The notes under the pieces were generated by a model, which saw only the letters and a list, made by a program, of their open reading frames with translations, did not search any database and was not told where the DNA came from. Positions 6,641 through 9,592 of a stretch of 9,592 nucleotides of DNA are shown here, in pieces (within the stretch, counting starts at the first letter, position 1; each line of letters begins with the position of its first letter). Origin of the DNA: Parafilimonas sp. (GTDB lineage Bacteria > Bacteroidota > Bacteroidia > Chitinophagales > Chitinophagaceae); the NCBI GenBank assembly GCA_023251275.1, contig JAHEZC010000052.1:1-9592 (forward strand), given 5' to 3'. The translations under genes and the position numbers were made by a program.

Positions 6641-6692
6641 GCACAAGTGGTGAAATTGTCTGGATGCCTTAACCAGTTATATGTATCCAAAA
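6641..6692 (+). pseudogene. Decayed partial tRNA-Leu copy
   Basis: GCACAAGTGGTGAAATTG (6641-6658) matches the first 18 bases of the intact tRNA-Leu at 6726 in 16 positions. TGCCTTAACC (6665-6674) then matches its variable arm exactly. The rest of the D arm and the whole anticodon arm are missing, replaced by six unrelated bases. Beyond 6674 only traces of the T arm (ATCCAA) remain, and no 3' strand pairs with the acceptor GCACAAG. It cannot form a tRNA. The acceptor sequence differs from the neighbour's, so it may derive from another leucine isoacceptor or have drifted. Confidence 0.6.
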
Positions 6693-6725
6693 TTTAAACA
6701 ATATTGATTGAAGACTATAAAATAT

Positions 6726-6809
6726 GCCCAGGTGGTGAAATTGGTAGACACGCTACTTTGAGGTGGTAGTGCCTTAACCGGTGTGCTGGTTCGAATCCAG
6801 TCTTGGGCA
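6726..6809 (+). tRNA. tRNA-Leu, anticodon GAG
   Basis: The 84-base gene folds as a class II tRNA. The acceptor GCCCAGG (6726-6732) pairs with CTTGGGC (6802-6808), with discriminator A at 6809. The D stem is GTG/CAC, with GG in the D loop. The anticodon stem CTACT/GGTAG holds the loop TTGAGGT, anticodon GAG at 6760-6762, reading CUC and CUU. A 15-base variable arm (6770-6784) follows, then the T arm GCTGG-TTCGAAT-CCAGT. The 3' CCA is not encoded. A promoter box lies upstream at 6621 and an intrinsic terminator directly downstream at 6815. Confidence 0.96.
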
Positions 6810-6814
6810 CAAAA

Positions 6815-6842
6815 GGTTGAAGCGGAAAACTTCAGCCTTTTT
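6815..6842 (+). terminator. Intrinsic terminator of the tRNA-Leu gene
   Basis: GGTTGAAG (6815-6822) pairs with CTTCAGCC (6830-6837), eight pairs with one G-T, around the loop CGGAAAA. Five T follow at 6838-6842. It begins six bases after the tRNA. It lies inside the upstream extension of the ABC transporter frame, which argues that this extension is not translated. Confidence 0.8.
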
Positions 6843-6887
6843 CATTATTTTCAATTTCTGAAAAAGATTTATTTACATACGCTTTCT

Positions 6888-8525
6888 GTGTTGCGAAGCG
6901 GGGAGAAGAAAAAGTTTCTCTCGTTGATTTTTTTTAGTCTTCTGATCAGCCTCGCAGATATATTCTCCCTTACTGCACTGTTGTTCGTGATTAAATTTTA
7001 TACTGATATTTCTTTCAGCTTCAACTTTTCTTTTTTGCCTTCCTGGTTGGTGGACAGGCAATCCGTTTTGCCCGTCACAGTTTTGCTGGCAGTTTTTATA
7101 GTAAAAAATGTTGCTGGCTTTTTAGTATATAAAGCGCAATACAGGTTTGTGTATGGTGTTGCGTCAAGGATATCCGGCGCAAATCTTTTGCAATATCTTG
7201 AAGGTTCTTATTCAGATTATGTACATACAGATTCTGCGGTACACATTAGGAAAATAAGCCAGCAACCAATTGAGTTTGCACATTATGTACTTTCCGGGGT
7301 GCAGCAAATCATTACAGAAGCGATACTCATTGCCATTGCGATGATCGCAATACTGCTGTACAATGTAAAATTATTCTTGCTGCTCTCGGCCATCTTCACG
7401 CCTGCTGCACTTCTTCTTTCCTGGTTTTCCAGGCAAAGGCTGATACAGGCGAGAGCGCATATAAAAACTATTAATGAGCAGACGCTTCAATATCTTAAAG
7501 AAGCTATCGCAGGATATATAGAAAGCAATATCTATGATAAAGAAGCTTTTTTTTCAGAACGATATTCCCCAAGCCAGCAATCGTTGAATAGATATCTTGC
7601 TGACCTGCACGTCACACAAGGCCTGCCATCCCGCATGTTTGAAGTTTTTGCCTTATGTGGCCTTTTTGTTTTGATTGTTATCAATAAACTTTTTGGAAGC
7701 GAGGCTTATGTTGATATCATTACCATTGGCGCTTTTATGGCAGCAGCTTATAAAATCATTCCGGGTGTAATAAAAATTATCAACCTGGGCGGGCAGGTAA
7801 AAACATATTCTTTTACTGTGCATGATTTAGTCAACAACGTTAAGTCTCCAAAAAAAGAGAGTCCTGAAAGAACTGATGAACCCCTTCATTCGATTTCCCT
7901 CAGGAATATTTCTTTTTCATATAAACATGAACCTGTTCTTTCAAATTTCAACCTCAGCATACAGAAAGGTGATTTTATCGGGATCAGCGGAAAATCCGGT
8001 ATCGGTAAAACCACAATCATTCATTTATTACTTGGATTTTTATTACAGGATGCCGGAGAAATTATTATTAATGATAATTTGACTGATGCAGATACCCGGA
8101 AAAAATATTGGAGAGAAATTGCTTACCTGAAGCAACAACCTTTTCTCATACACGATTCGGTTGTAAAAAATATTACGCTTGATGAAAATGATTATGATGA
8201 ACTGAAATTAGAGCAAATCCTGCATGCTTCCGGTTTAGCTGAAATGATACGAACATTTCCTGAAGCAATGCATGCCATTATCAAAGAAAATGGCAAAAAC
8301 ATCAGTGGCGGGCAAAGACAACGCATTGCCTTTGCGAGAGCCTTATATAAAGATGCTGAGCTTATTATTTTAGATGAGCCTTTCAGCGAACTTGATATAT
8401 TGGCTGAACGACAACTGCTCGATTGTTGCAAACAGCTTTCACAAAGCGGTAAAATTATCATCCTCATTACGCACAATAAGGAAAATTTATCTTATTGTAC
8501 AAAAGTTATTTTATTGGATGAATAA
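6888..8525 (+). CDS. ABC exporter with fused membrane and ATPase domains (possible glycolipid flippase)
   Basis: The protein is a half-size ABC exporter that works as a dimer in the inner membrane. Numbered from the first open GTG at 6783 (580 residues), about six membrane helices lie between 45 and 335. The ATPase domain shows Walker A GKSGIGKTT (403-411), Q loop Gln451, signature ISGGQ (507-511), Walker B LIILDEP (527-533), D loop SELD (535-538) and switch His564. All catalytic residues are present. It stops at VILLDE, slightly shorter than usual. The layout and the glycosyltransferase that overlaps it suggest export or flipping of a lipid-linked glycan, as for PglK or MsbA; that is inference. 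The start is unclear: the GTG at 6783 is inside the tRNA and a terminator follows. No ATG exists before residue 187. I give GTG 6888; a rare start (CTG 6858 or ATT 6867) would retain the elbow-helix residues FLKKIYLHTL. Confidence 0.88.
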   Translation: MLRSGEKKKFLSLIFFSLLISLADIFSLTALLFVIKFYTDISFSFNFSFLPSWLVDRQSVLPVTVLLAVFIVKNVAGFLVYKAQYRFVYGVASRISGANLLQYLEGSYSDYVHTDSAVHIRKISQQPIEFAHYVLSGVQQIITEAILIAIAMIAILLYNVKLFLLLSAIFTPAALLLSWFSRQRLIQARAHIKTINEQTLQYLKEAIAGYIESNIYDKEAFFSERYSPSQQSLNRYLADLHVTQGLPSRMFEVFALCGLFVLIVINKLFGSEAYVDIITIGAFMAAAYKIIPGVIKIINLGGQVKTYSFTVHDLVNNVKSPKKESPERTDEPLHSISLRNISFSYKHEPVLSNFNLSIQKGDFIGISGKSGIGKTTIIHLLLGFLLQDAGEIIINDNLTDADTRKKYWREIAYLKQQPFLIHDSVVKNITLDENDYDELKLEQILHASGLAEMIRTFPEAMHAIIKENGKNISGGQRQRIAFARALYKDAELIILDEPFSELDILAERQLLDCCKQLSQSGKIIILITHNKENLSYCTKVILLDE

Positions 8526-9576
8526 ACAGGACACATTGGTTATACTAAGTCCCGGATTTCCTGCGGATGAAGCAGATTCTGCCTGCCTTCCTGCGCAGCA
8601 GGTATTTGTGAATTCCCTTAAAAAAAATTTCCCGCAACTCCGGATTATAATATTTGCATTCCAGTATCCTTATGTAAAGTCAAAATATTGGTGGTATGGT
8701 AATGAAGTCATAAGCTTTAATGGCAAAAATAAAATACGATTGCGCAGGCTTTCGCTTTGGCTCAGTGTATGGAAAACTTTAAGGCGTCTGCAAAAGGAAA
8801 ATAATATCATTGGTTTGCTCAGTTTCTGGTGTGGTGAATGTGCCTTTATTGGTAAATATTTTGGGAAAGTGTATCATATAAAATTTATTGGCTGGATAAC
8901 CGGTCAGGATGCAAAAAAGGGGAATCGCTACATTACCGTCATCAGGCCTGAACCTGCTGAAATCGTTGCATTGTCTGATTTTCTTGCTAATGAGTTTTAT
9001 AAGAATTACAAAGTACGGACATCTGCTGTGATTCCGAATGGAATTGATCCAAACTTGTTTGGTAAACCACAAAAGGAGAAAGACATTGACATTCTCGGCG
9101 CCGGTTCACTTATACCCTTAAAGCAATATAATATTTTCATTGAAGTCATTGCTGCGATCAGGAAGAGTTTTCCTTCGCTCTGTGCTATGCTTTGCGGTGA
9201 TGGCCCGGAGAAAACCAAACTGGCTGACCTGATTGAAAAAAATGATCTTGGAAATAATTTTTTGTTTGCCGGGGAAATACCACATAAAGAAGTGCTGCAA
9301 ACGATGCAGCGATCAAAAATTTTTCTGCACACCTCCTCTTATGAAGGTTTCAGTACCGTTTGCCTTGAAGCATTATATGCAGGCGCACACGTGATTAGTT
9401 TTTGTAAACCAATGCATCGTGAAATAGCGCACTGGCATATTGTTTCTGGAAAAGAAGAAATGATAGACAAAGCTTTTCAGTTGTTATATGACCCTTCAAC
9501 TGAGTATGAATCTATATTGGCTTATTCAATGGATGAAAGTGCAAGAACAATGATGAAATTATTCGGGGTCATTTAA
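8518..9576 (+). CDS. Family 4 glycosyltransferase (GT-B fold)
   Basis: This 352-residue enzyme should transfer a sugar from a nucleotide-sugar to a glycan or lipid acceptor on the cytoplasmic side of the membrane. The N-terminal acceptor domain (about 5-170) opens VILSPGFPADEAD, and the domain link reads VIPNGIDPNLF (171-181). The donor domain begins ILGAGSLIPLKQY (192-204), with Lys202 in the usual phosphate-binding place. It then has LCGDGPEK (225-232) and the E-x7-E motif SSYEGFSTVCLEALYAG, with Glu276 and Glu284. The last part, after about 330, is short. The ATG at 8518 overlaps the end of the ABC gene by eight bases (ATGAATAA), a sign of translational coupling. A longer open frame from 8374 lies inside the ABC gene and is rejected as start. 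The sugar and product cannot be told from sequence. Confidence 0.9.
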   Translation: MNKQDTLVILSPGFPADEADSACLPAQQVFVNSLKKNFPQLRIIIFAFQYPYVKSKYWWYGNEVISFNGKNKIRLRRLSLWLSVWKTLRRLQKENNIIGLLSFWCGECAFIGKYFGKVYHIKFIGWITGQDAKKGNRYITVIRPEPAEIVALSDFLANEFYKNYKVRTSAVIPNGIDPNLFGKPQKEKDIDILGAGSLIPLKQYNIFIEVIAAIRKSFPSLCAMLCGDGPEKTKLADLIEKNDLGNNFLFAGEIPHKEVLQTMQRSKIFLHTSSYEGFSTVCLEALYAGAHVISFCKPMHREIAHWHIVSGKEEMIDKAFQLLYDPSTEYESILAYSMDESARTMMKLFGVI

Positions 9577-9592
9577 TCGTAATAGATACATT

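Noticed and set aside
6716..6723. TATAAAAT as a separate promoter for the intact tRNA-Leu
   Set aside because: It lies only three bases before the tRNA and fits the Bacteroidota -7 box poorly. The box at 6621 is a better candidate.
8374..8517. A start for the glycosyltransferase 48 codons further upstream
   Set aside because: This stretch lies inside the ATPase domain of the ABC gene, covering its Walker B and switch-His region, and codes nothing like a glycosyltransferase N-terminus. The ATG at 8518 begins the normal first strand.

Overview
The window looks like chromosomal DNA of a Bacteroidota bacterium, probably of the Chitinophagaceae type. The DNA is AT-rich and the start codons lack clear Shine-Dalgarno sequences. 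Promoter-like boxes of the Bacteroidota TAnnTTTG type are present, the histidine kinase has an AHQLGTP box, and several proteins are of kinds I know mainly from this phylum. All genes I can support lie on the + strand. This assignment is by recognition, not by a search.

Left part (1-3228). The C-terminal tail of a Bor-like lipoprotein gene is followed 13 bases later by a complete FAD-linked oxidase of the aldonolactone oxidase type. After a 195-base gap comes a secreted, probably outer-membrane, protein of unknown function. The gap 3229-3461 carries an 86-base imperfect palindrome built from CACATAAG-like words, which I read as a dispersed intergenic repeat, and a candidate promoter.

Middle (3462-6581). 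A seven-helix membrane protein of unknown function is followed by a short gap holding what may be the fused ends of a lost HI0074/MNT gene pair. Next is a membrane-anchored coiled-coil protein whose gene is split by a +1 frameshift in a run of five A. Its membrane helix also seems to contain a 14-residue tandem duplication. A clear intrinsic terminator ends this unit. An orphan membrane histidine kinase follows.

Right part (6582-9592). A tRNA-Leu(GAG) gene has its own terminator and is preceded by a promoter box and a decayed partial tRNA-Leu copy. It is followed by an ABC exporter and a family-4 glycosyltransferase that overlap by 8 bases. These two probably begin or belong to a cell-surface glycan cluster that continues beyond the window. 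The ABC gene has no ATG after the tRNA, so its start is uncertain.

I do not see a clearly new multi-gene system. The most interesting signals are the frameshifted coiled-coil gene, the palindromic repeat, the tRNA relic and the possible toxin-antitoxin remnant.
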